64,000 nucleotides of DNA. Source: Bettongia penicillata ogilbyi. Taxonomy: Eukaryota; Chordata; Mammalia; Diprotodontia; Potoroidae. The translations under genes were made by a program, and so were the position numbers. Shown here in pieces: positions 45,030 to 58,100 of this stretch. The number at the start of each line of letters is the position of its first letter. Within the stretch, counting starts at the first letter, position 1. The notes under the pieces were generated by a model that saw nothing but the letters and a program-made list of their open reading frames with translations, was not told where the DNA came from and ran no database searches. Where the stretch lies: contig JAJHZJ010000577.1 in the NCBI GenBank assembly GCA_023548195.1, positions 2,145,574 through 2,209,573 of the forward strand, given 5' to 3'.

Positions 45030-45780
45030 TTTAGATGGTGAAATGGCAATCTTTCCTGTAAAATTTGCAAATAAGAAGATGAGGAAGACAACCAGCATGT
45101 TGGATGACAGAACCTGGAAGAAAGAAAATCTCAGGAGGTTGAAAAACTAATATAAACTGAACTAGATGAAGTTTAATGGGAAAAAAAGATTAACTTATTA
45201 AATTAGGTTGAAAAATTCACTACCACAAGTACAAAATCAAAGAAGTTTTAATTAGGTAATACCGGTTCATGTAAAAAGTTTTAGAGGATGTTTTGGAATG
45301 GGAATTTGTTTAAAATTTACAGTATGTCTAGACAGCCAAAAAATTAATTTCATCCTAGGCTGAGTTAAGAGCGGCACATGCAGAGTAAAGGGGACAACAA
45401 CTTTATTTTGTCATGGTCAGGATAGATTTACAGTTTTTTGTTGAGGTTTGGAAGTCAACTTTTAGGAAATACATTTAAAAAAAAAACAGTTTGCTTCCAT
45501 AAGAATGCAATTGGAAGATGAGAAGATTGGTAAGTATAACATATGTAGATTGCTTGACAGAAATGGGGTTATTTAATTTTAGAGAAGAGATATTTAGAGG
45601 TGATAAGACAAACGTGTTCTCCTATTTGAAATGTATCATTGGAAGAGAAATTAGTCTTCTACTATTCCTTTCCAGAGGATCAAACGAGAAATAATGGATG
45701 ACAAATGCAAAATGGTAGATTTAGGCCAGAATTAAAGGATTGCTTATGAGAAATTATAAAGCCTAACTCTACTGCCTATG
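45030..45780 (+). mobile_element. L3/CR1-type LINE fragment
   Basis: Diverged but collinear L3/CR1: 'actagatgaagtttaatggg', 'caagtacaaaatc', 'acagccaaaaaattaatttcatcctaggctgagttaagag', 'cctatttgaaatgtatcattggaagagaaattagtc'. It corresponds to the complement of the region at 25270-26150. Confidence 0.65.
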
Positions 45781-46119
45781 ACCTATTTTAATGACTCCAA
45801 ATTTCTTCCTAAAATCAAGGTTCATCTTTTTAACACCAACATTTAGTGTTATCACGTGATTAAGAGCCTTGAAACATGATAGACGTTGTAGTGGAATTTG
45901 AAGGCTTATGCACTTAGAGATACTTACATAGAATAGTATAAAAGGAGCTACTAGCAATGAGGGAAACTGACATTTTCCAATCTCTGAACTAAAGGACTGT
46001 CACCTTGGATGAGATAGTTCATATCCCTGAAACTTAGTTTGCTTATATTTAAACTAGTAGATTCATTGCAATTCTAAGTTTCTATTTGGTTGATTTTTGG
46101 GGCTTATTCATTATAGAAA

Positions 46120-46345
46120 ATATGATAATAACAGTAACAGACAACATTGATATAGAGTTTTAATGTTTACTAAATGATTTCCTAATATTACCTTATTTTA
46201 TCCTCACAAAAATCCAGGGAAGAAAGTGGTAACATTATCCCCATTAAACAGAAGTTAAGTGACTTGCCCAGGGCTACAGAAGTAATTCAAGTGTGAAGCT
46301 GGATTTGAAATCTGGTCTTATTTACTCTAGTTCTACCATGCCACC
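46120..46345 (-). repeat. MIR SINE, reversed
   Basis: 'ttatcctcacaaaaatccaggg', 'taagtgacttgcccagggctacagaag' and 'ctggatttgaaatctgg' are clear reversed MIR blocks. Confidence 0.8.
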
Positions 46346-46394
46346 CAATGTCTCAAAGATCTCTAAAGTAATGGGGGGGGAAGTAAAGAAAGAG

Positions 46395-46525
46395 AGAGAA
46401 GCACTGTTGGCATAGTGCAGAGAGTACAAAATTTGGAGTCAATATCTAACCTCAATTCTATATGATCTGCCTTAGTTTCCACATCTACTAAACATTAGAT
46501 GATCTTCTGGAAAGGCACTAGAAAA
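46395..46525 (+). repeat. SINE fragment (MIR/THER type)
   Basis: 'gaagcactgttggcatagtgcagagagtacaaaatttggagtc' is the SINE head region. Confidence 0.6.
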
Positions 46526-46529
46526 TACT

Positions 46530-48370
46530 CATTCTATGGGCTGATGTGGTAGATAAGGGAAGGAGAGAAAGAATTAGAAAAATAGGAAAAGGAAAAAATC
46601 TGCAGAAGCTCTCTTTCCACCTACAATTTTCCAACAACACTTGGGATTCATTTGACTCAAATTACAATTCCAGATGGACTTTTCAAACCAAAGACACAGT
46701 CAAAAAGTAGAATGCATAAGAAAAGCAATAAGTGATTTGTGGACCTCTCTTCTCATTCATAGTAAAAGGGCAAAGCAATAGACAGGGATCTGACCAGGGA
46801 CATTGCACAGGAGGGCCATAAAGGAAAAGAGAGGTCTGAGAATTAGAATGAGTAGATATGCTTCTTGATTTAATTACACTATTTGGTTTAGGAGGTAGAG
46901 ACACACTGCGTTATTTACTCAGTGTTTATACTCAGCCCCAATAGGGCTCCGATGATTGGATGGGAAATCAAAAACTCCATCAAGCCAAAGACATGTGGTA
47001 CTTGTTGTGTGTCCTTTCCCCTCACACTACTGCTTTCCATTCACTGAAACCCATAAGAAAACACTTAAATTATGCCAATGTTGTGTGAAATTAAATTAAG
47101 GGACAGATGCAAAAGAAAGAAAGAAAAATAATAAGATAGAATGTTGGGGAAAGTGAGAAAAATACTAGTCTGTAGGAGCTAGAAAGAACTGACAAAGCTA
47201 TATTCTTTATTATGCCTACATTATTTCCTGTGCATTATATTACCATGATTCTATCCCCAATTTGACTTCTTTTCTCTCCACTTTCTCAACATATGGATGG
47301 GAGTAGCAATCTTCCTTCCTTCCTTACATGGTGGAAAGCAGACCCAGGTACTTGAATAACCCTGCCCAGTTGTCTCTAGGGAAAGTCTTGGGCACTTGAA
47401 TGATGATTATGGAGAAATCTGGAAGCTTAGTCAAGTGCTTAGATAGAGTATGCATATTTGGGTGAGAGGTTCCCCATCTTGGTACCTGAGACACTCTGGT
47501 CTTTGGAAACACTCTGTTTTAACCTAGGACTTAAGAGGGAGGTTAATGTTTACACAACAAGGATGAATTGGGTCCCAAGTTGCTAAGTAAACTCCTTAAA
47601 GATCAAAGATTGGCAGAAACTTTCATGAAAAGTTGACTTTCCATAGTGGTGCCCCTAAATCAGTTTAGTCCCCAACACATTGGAGTTAAAGGATTTGGAA
47701 TACAGGAGAGGCATAATTCTATGGCTTAGTTGTAGCAGAAAGGGTGAACGGATATTCTCAGTCATTTTTCTTCAAACATTTCTGCATAAAAATACCTAGT
47801 TAGTTCTAGGAAAACTTTAAAGGAGTGGAAAAGAGTCAGACCATCAACCAGAACAGTCCCCAGATAGGGTTTAGGTACAAGGTCAGAAGACTTTCATCTT
47901 TTCAGATTTCCCCAGTCATTTTCAAAGACAATCTCCTTGAGATAGCTGACAGTCAGTGAAAATGTACTATTGCCTCTAGCTCTTAGAAGAAAGGAAGGGA
48001 TAAGAAGAAATCTACTTAAAAAGCTATTAAATATGAATTGTGAGTGGGATTTTTCAGCTTTTACTTTTCATATGTAGTATGGTTATAATAAGGTGAGCAT
48101 TGGAGAATATGTTTTCAATCTATGATCATTTGAGCTTTTTTCCATAAAAATGATGTTGGATCCAGCTTTACCCATTGTCACTGATGGCAACAGGAACACT
48201 GTTTTAAAATCTGGAATCACAAATGTGATGGAATCCTCAATAAATTCCTCTGGTCTTCAAGTAAATGAATCAAGTTTTTTTTTTTCACAGAAAATTATTG
48301 TTTGTCCTATTTCCACATATTGAGAATCTATACCTTCTTCAATAAAAGATGTAATATTTTCATGAAATTA
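46530..48370. other. Unassigned intergenic sequence
   Basis: About 1.8 kb, nothing recognised; ORFs at 46683-46904 and 47324-47512 have no domain. Confidence 0.5.
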
Positions 48371-48374
48371 TTCA

Positions 48375-48445
48375 ACCATTTATTCATTCATTTGTTTATT
48401 CAATATTTATTTATTAAGGACCAATAAGAGGCAATGTGCTATTGT
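48375..48445 (-). repeat. L2 end fragment
   Basis: 'tattcattcatttgtttattcaatatttatttattaagg' is the reversed L2 terminus. Confidence 0.55.
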
Positions 48446-48449
48446 TCTG

Positions 48450-49015
48450 TGATGTTATATTTTGCTATCAGTTCACCAAAAGAAGAGTTTCCTTACGCCC
48501 AACAAATATTTCTGCAGCTCCAATTTAAGTTTTCATACTCTTGTTGAACTTACTCATAACAGAAAATCCATAAAACTCACTGGGAAAGGAGTTTTTTAGT
48601 AACTTCTCAGATATGAAGGCAGAGTTATAATACATTGCCTTCAGAGAACTATTAAATATTAGCATAGTCCTGAAACTGAGGATTAATTTAATTGAAACAA
48701 GTCTTTTTTGAACTTCTCCGTACAAAGGGGCATCTTTTGAGACATTCACAGGGATATCAAGAAATTGTAGCTCCTGGTTTTCTCACAGGGCACTTCAACA
48801 TTGTGATGCATGCATGAGAAATTTGCTAACAGTACAAGATGGTATGAGCCAAATTTGTGGTACATAGGATAAATCTCATTGGAGTTCATTCAGTAACTTT
48901 CTTACTCAAAACTTACAGTATTTCAAAATGTCACATGATTAAGTTTTAGAATAATTGCTGAGTAATAGCAAGGGTCCAGCTCAATTAATACATCAAAAAA
49001 AAAGCATAATGAATA
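48450..49015. other. Unassigned intergenic sequence
   Basis: No recognised element. Confidence 0.45.
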
Positions 49016-49024
49016 AAATTAAAG

Positions 49025-49200
49025 TGATAAAATTAAAGGACTGAATTTGGGAGCGAGATAAATCTGGACTCTGCAAATTAGTACTTGTATTATCTTGGGC
49101 AACTTATCAACTTCTCTGTGCCTTGGTTTCCTCATCAGCAAAATAAGGGGATTGGAATTAAGTCCCAGCTCTAAGTCTGGAATTCTATGATCCCTGAATT
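49025..49200 (+). repeat. MIR/THER SINE
   Basis: 'tgtattatcttgggcaacttatcaacttctctgtgccttggtttcctcatcagcaaaataagggg' and 'ctggaattctatgatcc'. Confidence 0.75.
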
Positions 49201-49309
49201 CTTCTCTAAAAGATCATGATTACCTGATTTTACAAACGGGACATGGGATCCTTTGACACTGCAATGTATTTACCAAGGCCTAAGCAAACTAGTAGGGTAA
49301 AAATAATAT

Positions 49310-49500
49310 TATAATGTGATGCAGTGAGAAAAGTATTGAATTTAGAGTCAGAGGACCTCAGTTCAAATCCTGCTTCTACCTTGTGCTACCTTACCTTGGT
49401 CAAGTCACTTAACCTCTTTCAATCGTCATGCCCTCAAATTCAAAATGAAAGGTTGGGAAAAGAAGGTACCTTCCATATCTAAATCTATGAGCTTATAATT
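49310..49500 (+). repeat. THER/MIR SINE, nearly complete
   Basis: 'gatgcagtgagaaaagtattgaatttagagtcagaggacctcagttcaaatcctgc' gives head and B box, followed by 'ttggtcaagtcacttaacctc' and a short tail. Confidence 0.8.
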
Positions 49501-49504
49501 CTTA

Positions 49505-50154
49505 ACTTTTCTGCCCCATTAACAGAGTTCCCAAGGAAAAACAATCAGTTGGAACTAATTCTGTAAATAATAGTGTAACAGACATATCATCATCTTGGAC
49601 AGTTCAAAAAGATTAAGTAAAATGCCCTGAAATTTATTTTTCTGCTCAAATTTTTGAGATCCAGCAATCAATGTTTCCCCATTCCTGCCTTCTTTTGCCC
49701 TCCATTCCAAGGAACCACATAAAGTTTTGTAAAGAGAAGACAATAGGAAATGTTCAGACAAGGTTTTCATCTGCCCTTTTCTATTCAAACATCCTGATGG
49801 GTATAAAACGTTCACACTAAAGAAGGTTGGGGCACTCAGAGTGACACAGTTGTCTTTTTGTCAGTATTCTCTATTATACCTATAAGAACCTTCAACTTTC
49901 ATTATTCTACATATACTTATTCTCAAAGGGAGTAGCTCCTCATCTCATTTTTTTTTTCATTTTTATACCATGCTAAATTGAGCATCACTATGGAAGTCAA
50001 GATGAATGTTTCCTGTTTTCCTTTTTTTTTTTTATGGAATACCTAAACTGTACCTACTGCATAATATTTCCAACTGACAATTCTATTTTTAATACCCACA
50101 ACATTTATTCAAAACATTTTTTCACACACATACACACAAGACAGAGATAGAGGC

Positions 50155-50185
<31 letters not shown>

Positions 50186-50685
50186 GAGAAAGCAAATGAG
50201 TTCATCAATTTTATTTGTAGTATCAAGTCCATTTGGTATGGATTCCATCAACTTCTTCTCTTCCTCTCTTCATACTTCAAACTATTTTGGTAAATTACTC
50301 TATCCTCCCCAACTTCTTTCTGAAAGGATAAAGGATAAATCTAAAAAATATTTCTTGCTAAGGATGATCCATTAATCTGCTCTCTTGGTCATATCTCTAA
50401 CCAGTTCATTCAAGACTTTGCTCTATCAATCAGCCTTTCCCTATCACACATTCAATATTTCCTAGAAGATCTATCCGTTCATAAACAAACTTAAGTTTTG
50501 TAAAAATAAAAATCTTCTTGGTCTAACATGTCTAGTTATTGTAGAATTTTTCTTTCTATTCCTTTTTATTCCTGAGGTTCTATGATCAAAATCAAGTTTT
50601 GGTTTTATAAATACACAGGTTATATAACTTTCTTTTGAGAAAAGATAGGGTTAGTCATCAAAGTGAATATATGTTCTTAAGATGA
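49505..50685. other. Unassigned sequence with a (CAGAGA)n tract
   Basis: A purine-rich gacagagagagac run at 50140-50195. No other feature recognised. Confidence 0.5.
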
Positions 50686-50817
50686 ATCAACCAACTGAAA
50701 TTTATTTAGCATCTATATGCTAGTGGATCTAATGGCAAAATTGAAACACTCTCTTCACTCCATTAGCTTACAAACTAGCTGAAGAAAGCAACATTTTAGT
50801 GTGTGTATATATGTATG

Positions 50818-51065
50818 TTGTTCAATCATTCAGTTATGTCTGACTCTTCATGGTCATGTGGACCATAGCATGCCAATACTGTTCATAGGGTTTTCTTGGC
50901 AAAGATACTAGCATGGTTTGGCTTTTCCTTCTCCAGTGGATTAAGGGAAATAGAGGTTAAGTGACTTGTCCAGGGTCACATAGCCTAGTGTCTGAATCCA
51001 GATTTGAACTCAGGTCTTCCTGACTCCAGGTCCAATACTCTATTTACTGAGTCACCTAGCTTCTT
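50818..51065 (-). mobile_element. MAR1-like SINE, reversed, nearly complete
   Basis: The reversed RTE-type tail 'gttgttcaatcattcagttatgtctgactcttcatggtc' lies at 50818, 'gttaagtgacttgtccagggtcacatag' in the middle, and the head 'atttactgagtcacctagcttc' at the right end. Confidence 0.85.
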
Positions 51066-51079
51066 CCATGTCTATACAA

Positions 51080-51150
51080 ATGCATATATATATATATATA
51101 TGTATATACATACATACATATACATATACACACATATACACACACATAGT
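51080..51150. repeat. TA/CA microsatellite
   Basis: atatatatatatat followed by acatacatacatat units. Confidence 0.9.
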
Positions 51151-51360
51151 TATGTGTAATGCATACAAAGTAATTTTAGGAAGGAAGAGTACCATTTGGG
51201 AGGAACAAGAAAGTGTTTTTATAGAAGGTTGTGGATGAACTGAATCTTAAGGGAAATTAGGGATTCTAAGAGGTAGAGTTGAAGAGTGAGTGAATTCCAG
51301 ACATGGGGGATAGCTGGTGAAAAGGCAAAGGGAGGGAAGATGTATATACTACAGTGTGAT

Positions 51361-51594
51361 GTGGGAGGGCCATGCAGGTCACCAGCCTCACTTCTCCTCC
51401 AGAGCCATCTGAATCCAGGGACCAGATATTCATCAAGATGACTGGAGATGACCCAGGATGAGGCAATTGGGGTTAAGTGACTTGCCCAAGGTCACACAGC
51501 TAGTGAGAGTCAAGTGTCTGAGGTAAGATTTGAACTCAGGCACTTCTGACTCCTGTCCTGGTGCTCTATCCACTGTACCACTTAGCTGCCCCTA
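51361..51594 (-). mobile_element. CORE-SINE (same family as 345-664)
   Basis: The same reversed layout: body 'ccagcctcacttctcctccagagccatctgaatccagggaccagata', core 'gttaagtgacttgcccaaggtcacacagctagtgagagtcaagtgtctgagg', and head 'ctctatccactgtaccacttagctgcccc'. The last 3' part is missing. Confidence 0.88.
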
Positions 51595-51599
51595 TGTAT

Positions 51600-52850
51600 T
51601 ATTACATTTCACACGATATCATGCTGTTAGACTAAACAAATTAAATATTTGTTTTTTTCCTATGTCCTCCTACCTCTCCCACTTTCTGTTCCATGGATCT
51701 TTATCTCTTTAACTTCTTTCTCCTCAAATCCACCTTCAATGCCTCATCATGTTGTGGAGATCACCCTGGCTTCTCAAAAGAAGCAGCCTCAACTAACCTG
51801 GAGAGTTTCTGAAACCAAATGCAGTCTTGGTGTTGTACTGTAGGTCTATTGTCTGATCATTAGCCTAGGTAAGTATGTTAAAGCTCATCATTAAGTTGAC
51901 CAGAGGGTGAACAATTTTAAGTGCACATCAGCTCTCAGAGGACATATGAGAGGCTCCAACCTATATCAGTAAAAGATGTACTCATATCAATAAAATGATA
52001 GATCCCTGAATTATAAAGTGCTTTTTCCTTCTGAAAGGTGAATTTTATTGAAAATAAAATATTCACATTTGATACAACCTCATTCATTTAAAGAATTGGC
52101 ATGAAGGCAATGAACACTGGCTAGCTGATGAGCATCCATCTTGACAAAGAGGGCAGCAGAAACAATACTAGCTTCATTCTTTTTCTTGACGTCCATTACC
52201 AGTCTTTCAGAAGCCAAAACTTCTTAACTGTTGAACTTAATTTGTGTATTTTGAATATTTAGTATGGTTTTTGTTAACTAACATACAGCTGGAATGCATT
52301 AAGAATGATATTCTGTTACTTGGCCTATGTAAAGCCAAAACAACATCACAATGTGCTCAGTGAAAAACACACCCTGCATATGTAGCATCGTTTAGATAAA
52401 ATAGTCCAGTGATTGATTCAATGACTTCAGTTAACTAATGATTTTGGTGCAATAGAAGCTTCAGCCTTGATCTATATAAAATGTTGTGGGTGTAGATTGC
52501 TCTTTGAAAGGTTTTGTGAGTTGGAGGATAAATTTTGTTGTTGATGTAAGGTGGTAATTTGGGAAATAATCAAATTTGCTGCGAATGACCAGATTTGTAT
52601 TAGATAAGGTTTCACTGGCTTCATTAAGGTAACTCAAAGGGAAATTCAAATCTTATGGGTAATATGTCTGATGAACTAATAAATTCAAAAATATTTGCTG
52701 AACATAGGGAGTAAGCAAATCCCCTCTTCTCTTGGTAAAAACATGTAATTCTCTTTTATGGTTTGTTTTCATCAATTTTTGTTACAAAATCATGGTGATG
52801 GATTCTGGATTATTCCTCCCCTGGGGACACTGGAGTAATGAGTCATCATA
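51600..52850. other. Unassigned intergenic sequence
   Basis: About 1.25 kb, nothing recognised; small ORFs without domains. Confidence 0.5.
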
Positions 52851-52854
52851 CAAT

Positions 52855-52985
52855 CTATCAATCAACAAGAATTTTTCATCATTTAATATGTACTTTGCAC
52901 TTTTCTAAGTGCTAAAAATATAAGCACAAAGAATAAAACTACATCCACTTGAAATGAGCTTATCTTCTAATAAGGAAGAGAATAA
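52855..52985 (-). repeat. L2 end fragment
   Basis: 'caatcaacaagaatttttcatcatttaatatgtactttgcacttttctaagtgctaaaaatat' and 'gagcttatcttctaataagg'. Confidence 0.65.
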
Positions 52986-53484
52986 GTACATATTTCAATA
53001 TATAAAGCATAAATACAAAGTTAAGAAATGCACGCAATTGCTATATATATGCCTATGCACATATGTGTTAAATGCATATGTGCATGTAAAATTATTAAAC
53101 TGAGGTAGGGAATTATTGACCAATCATTCTTATGGCTTATAGCACAAAAGACTTAATCTTTTCAAATGTCTTGAGAACTTCGTGTTTGTGAGGCAAGAAA
53201 CAGACAATTAGAGAATGGACCCAAAGAGAGAATATGCTTTGAAATTATCTGAGATAAAGAGAATATTTTTCTTGGAAGAAGCTGACGTAATAATGAAGAC
53301 AGATATCTGAGAAAGATGATATTGTCATCAAGCAACATGTCCACTTAGGGACTAGGTTTAGATTATAGGCAAGTGTGAAGCATGGGCCAGGTGGCCGTAA
53401 TAATTTGTAATAAGCATTGACCCTTCCTTTATCCTCAGGAGAACCCTCTGCTTAATTCACATTTATGTTTCAGATGCTAATTAT

Positions 53485-53690
53485 AGGATCATAGATGGAT
53501 AGCTGGAAGGAATTGTAGAAGCTATCAAATCAAATGCCATCATATTGCAGACAAGGAAACTGAGGTACAGAAAGGTAAAGTGATTTGCACAAGGCTCATA
53601 TACCTGGTTAGTGTCTGGAAAGTGATTTGGATTCTGATCTTCCTTATTCCAGTGCCCTAAATATTATGCCATGATGCCTGACTAGCCTAG
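53485..53690 (-). repeat. MIR/THER SINE, reversed
   Basis: 'ggatcatagatggatagctggaaggaattgtag', 'gacaaggaaactgaggtacagaaaggtaaagtgatttgcac' in reversed order. Confidence 0.75.
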
Positions 53691-53784
53691 AACTAGAGAT
53701 GAATGAAATGAACTTCTAAGAAATGCCCTTACCCCAAGTTCCAGAAAAAAAAAAATTAGGAAGAGATAGATCAGTCTTCAGTAA

Positions 53785-53965
53785 TGGACACAGAATCATA
53801 AAGTCCTAAGTTCTTTGAATTGGAATAGATATTAGAAATATCTAAGCAGCCTGTTGAGTTTACATATCAGGTTCAAAGAAGACAATTGATTTGTTTCAGA
53901 TTGCACAGTAACTGAAATGAGAGCACAAATTCTAGACTCCTAATATTTGCTGGCGCTGTTCCCTA
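53785..53965 (-). repeat. MIR/THER SINE, reversed, diverged
   Basis: 'acagaatcataaagtcctaagttc', 'aagaagacaattgatttg' and 'gcacaaattctagactcctaatatttgctgg' parallel the preceding SINE. Confidence 0.55.
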
Positions 53966-53969
53966 TGTT

Positions 53970-55390
53970 TTGTTCTGTTTCCTTTCCCTACCTCTGTGAA
54001 AAGGCACTAATAGGCTCTGAAAATCCATAGATTCAGGTGCTCCTTATCCTAAAAGAGCTTACATTATATAAAAAATCCATGACCAAATGTAAGTCAATGT
54101 ATGAACAACTGTATGATGCTTTGAGAAGTGGAAGGGCCAGATGAAAACTTTTGTGGCAGTACAAGGTGTTAACCTTACAAACACCAGATCACCAATTTTG
54201 TCTCTCTGTCCCTCAAGGCAGCTGAAGGCTTGTACAGGTCTCATAGCTACTATTTGCTACTATAGTGATACACATCTCACCTCACCTTTATGGTGGTAAT
54301 AGGCAAGTAAAGACTGTGTATTTGCGCCTACTAGATGGATATCTGTTATTTTCAATTGATACGCTGTCAATTCAATGAGATTGGTACATTTTCTTCACTG
54401 AAATCATCAGTTGTGTTGTTATATTTATGTAGCATTAGACAGTTATACTACTTCCTGCTCTGTAGTTAAGTTAAAGGGTAGCATCTAAGGATTATTTTGG
54501 GGAGGTCTCTAACTCAAACATAGTGTTAGAACTAATATAGTATAACATAATTTGTGGCTTAGTCTCCAAACCATCTTCATCATCAATCATCACAGAAAAA
54601 TTAGCCATTCTGTAACAAAATAGAGTAAAGTAGTTTATAGACAGAGCACACTTTTTCTTAAAAAAAAAGTTTTTGGAGCATCAGTAGATATCACTTTATC
54701 AAGAAACAGAAAAAGCTGATATTAAGTACACAACAGTAAATTTGTTTAATGTATGCATAAGTGACTTGCTTTCAGATATACTCTATGGAATGACTAACAT
54801 CCACAATTGAAATTAAGCCAATGGGTGAAATCTGCATGAACTCGACCACTAATATGTCGAAAAGAAAAATAAAATGAGTCATGTGCATTTATTTGTGGAA
54901 ATGGAGTGGTTTATGATGCTAATTCAGCACTAAATCACTGTCACTAAAGCCACAGAAGTGTTATATAAGCAAACCAGGCTTAGTCATCAATGTAGATTGT
55001 GAAAGAGAATAATAGATAATACACTATGCATCGCTAAAAGTTATACAGTTTAGACCCTATCTAATGCCTATTAAGTTATAACTTGGTGGTCAAAATTATA
55101 CGCTTGAAACTCACTATATTACATGGCTTAACAGACAATAACTCTCCATAACAGAAATATAGACTTCAAAGGAGCTTTCAAAACTCAGCCAATATATTGT
55201 CTTGAAACCAGACCATTATCACAGACTGAACCATTGCTCATATTTTGTTGCTATAACAAAAAAAGTACTTTATAAATATATAAATGCCTTAGAATATTTC
55301 TCTTTTTTGCATGCTGTATGTTCTTTTAATATTATTTATTTTAGATGCATTTAGAATCTATCTCTCTTCTTGCCCTTATGGGAACAAAGG
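53970..55390. other. Unassigned intergenic sequence
   Basis: About 1.4 kb without recognised elements. Confidence 0.5.
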
Positions 55391-55394
<4 letters not shown>

Positions 55395-55455
<61 letters not shown>

Positions 55456-55457
55456 TG

Positions 55458-55496
<39 letters not shown>
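55395..55496. repeat. (GA)n microsatellite, about 100 bp
   Basis: Almost perfect GA run with one short ggagagatgagagg interruption. The ORFs here are Arg-Glu or Ser-Leu dipeptide products. Confidence 0.97.
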
Positions 55497-55497
<1 letters not shown>

Positions 55498-55659
55498 TTT
55501 CACCATAGATATGCAAAAGAGGAGAAAAACATAATCCATATTAACAATATTCCTATATATATATATGTATATATCTGCAATTTTAAATTCAGCACCATTT
55601 GGACAATAGGTGAGTGGGATGCTTCATCTTCTGTTTTTTGGACTCAGGATTTGTCATGG

Positions 55660-57373
55660 CATTGAACAGTTTTAAAATCTTTCAAACTTGATTGCCCACC
55701 CTTAGCCCTAGTTATGTCTATAGACTTTTTTCCATTCATTTTGCTCTGCACCAGTCTATAGAGCTCTTCCCACTTTCCTCTGAAAAGAACCATTTTATCA
55801 TTTCTTCTGGAACAAAATTTTTCTATTGCATTTGTATGCCATCCTTTATTTAGTCATTACCCAATAAGAGGATGGTTCCTTAGTTTCCTTTTTTTGGCTG
55901 CTGTAAAAAGAGTTGCTGTTAATGTTTTTGTACACACATGCTCTTTGCCTCTTACTTGGATTTCTTTAGAGAATAGGTCTAGTAGTAGTATAAGCTGGAA
56001 CAAAGGGTGTGTACAGTTTTGGCAGATTTGCACATTGCTTTCCATAATGACTGAACCGTTTCACAACTCCAACAGTTCATCATTGCATTTATTTTCTCAT
56101 AATGCTTCCAACCTTTGTAATTTTCTTCTTTTTTTTCTTCTTTGCCAATGTGATGAATGAAAGGTAGAAGCTAAGAGCTGCATTAGTTTTAATTTTTCTG
56201 ATTAATAATTTTAAGCAATTTTTCATGTAATTAGTGATAGCTTGGATTTCTTTCTTTGAAAACTACGTTTATATCTTTTGATCATTCATCTATTGAAGAA
56301 TTACCCTTAGTCATAAATTTGAGTCAGTTATTGGAAATGAGATTTTTAACAGAGAAACATATCATTTCTTCTTTCTTTCTCTAGGGCACTGTCCCTAACA
56401 CTTCTGTCTTCTCCTAAGACCACCAAACAGAACAAAACAAACCATAACCACTTTGTCATTTTTTTAGTTTATGAATCTTAAAGGCATAAGGGCTTTGAGA
56501 AGACTTGTTTTTGTTCTACTATTATGTGAACAATCCCTACATATTCTTCTGATGAAATAAATATATGCATGTTCCTGTATTTCCTTTGGTGCCTTTATTT
56601 CAGTTTAAAAATGGCTACATAGTTTGGCTTTTTTTATCAGGAGTTTTGGAAAACCTTCCATTACAGATTTGTTAAAAATGTGATTACACTTAATTTTGCC
56701 AGATAGATTACGCTTCCTTGAAAACCTTCTTTACCTTTTATATTTTTTATTTGAAGTTCTTCTCTTCTTTAGTGTGGTAGATATTAAGTCTTGCTTGATC
56801 CTTACTGTGGCTTCTTGACATTTGTTTCTTTTTTTGCCTACTTATTTTTTTCTTTGACTGGAAGCTCTAGTTTTTGGCTATGGCATTAATCAGTTTCATT
56901 CTGATCTGTCTTTTCAGAAAGTAAATGGTATAGTCTTTATATTATCACCATGTTTTACTGCTCTAAAAGTTTCCATATCATTTCTTGAAATGTATTTTGA
57001 TAGAATTTTTGATTGTTCATTTTTTTAGACAGTTAAATAATTTTTAGGTTTCTCCCCCTGACTTGTTTTCCAATTCAGTTGTTTTCATACATTATTTTTA
57101 GATAATTTTTGAAACTTTTTATTTTTCTTAATAGTTATTTTTGTTTTACATTCTTGACCAATTCTACTTTTCAGAACAGTTATTTGTTGGATTAAGCTTT
57201 TTATAATCCTTTCAAAGGTATCCCTTCTTGCAATTCTTCTTTGACTATTCAATTTTGTATCCTATTTTATTTCATCTAAGAAGTCCTGTAGTTTTTCAGT
57301 TCAGGACATTTATTTTTCTTTTAGGATTTACATGAACTTGTTATGGGATCGCTATCCTCCTCAGGTTTACCTT

Positions 57374-57438
<65 letters not shown>

Positions 57439-58100
57439 AAAAAGGCATTTTCTCATGACATTAGTGTTTTACTTAATTTGTTCATCTCAGCTGTTTAATA
57501 GCTAAACTAGTCCTGTGCTTAGCTACACTCCACATCTAAATGGAGTGATCTGGACCTGCCTGGTCCTGAGAATGGTGTCTAATGTAAGGGACTTTGGGGC
57601 TTTTCAAATTCTAGGCTCAGACTGATATCTCTTTTCCATGGACTCCGTGACTTCCTCTAATGATGTACTTTGCCTGATGTCCTTTTTCACTTGTCGATGG
57701 GCTCAGGGGTTACTCCTACATACTGAGCTCCAGCCAAGGTCTTAGCAGACCAGGGTGGCTTTGCCTAGTGATGTTCTCATGCCTCTGGTCTCAAGCCATT
57801 TATGCCTCCCTGCCAAACCACATACTTCTGACTTTTGGGACACCAGGATAGGTCATTGTCTGGGGCCTTTCCCCAGCCTTAAACAGCCTGGATCTTTCCC
57901 AAGCTTCTTAGGGCTTCAACAAGGTCTGCTTTGTACCTACTCCTGCTTGTCAACCTCATGGTTTCATGAGAATTTCTTGGGTCCTTCTATGGATCCTAGG
58001 TCAAGGTGGAGGAATTCACAGTTGATTCTTGTAATTTCTTTTTAGATTGGTGATTTTCTAAGCCCCAAAGGGTCATTTGTAGAAGATGAGATTCTTCTAT
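55660..58100 (-). mobile_element. Old half-L1-like element, reversed
   Basis: 55680-56340 is the reversed L1 ORF2-end/3' region ('gctgctgtaaaaagagttgctgttaatgtttttgtacac', 'aataggtctagtagtagtataagctgg', 'tttgcacattgctttccataatgactgaaccgtttcacaactccaac'). 56620-57350 looks like a reversed ORF1 ('gttttccaattcagttgttttcat' and 'ggatttacatgaacttgttatgggatcgctatcctcctc'), and 57470-58100 is GC-richer, like a 5' region. The central RT and endonuclease are absent. The assignment of the middle part is by recognition only. Confidence 0.5.
57376..57435. repeat. (CT)n microsatellite, 60 bp
   Basis: Perfect CT run followed by AAAAAAAAGG, within the old half-L1-like element. Confidence 0.97.

Noticed and set aside
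55311..55539. Frames with Arg-Glu and Ser-Leu repeats
   Set aside because: Translations of the (GA)n tract.
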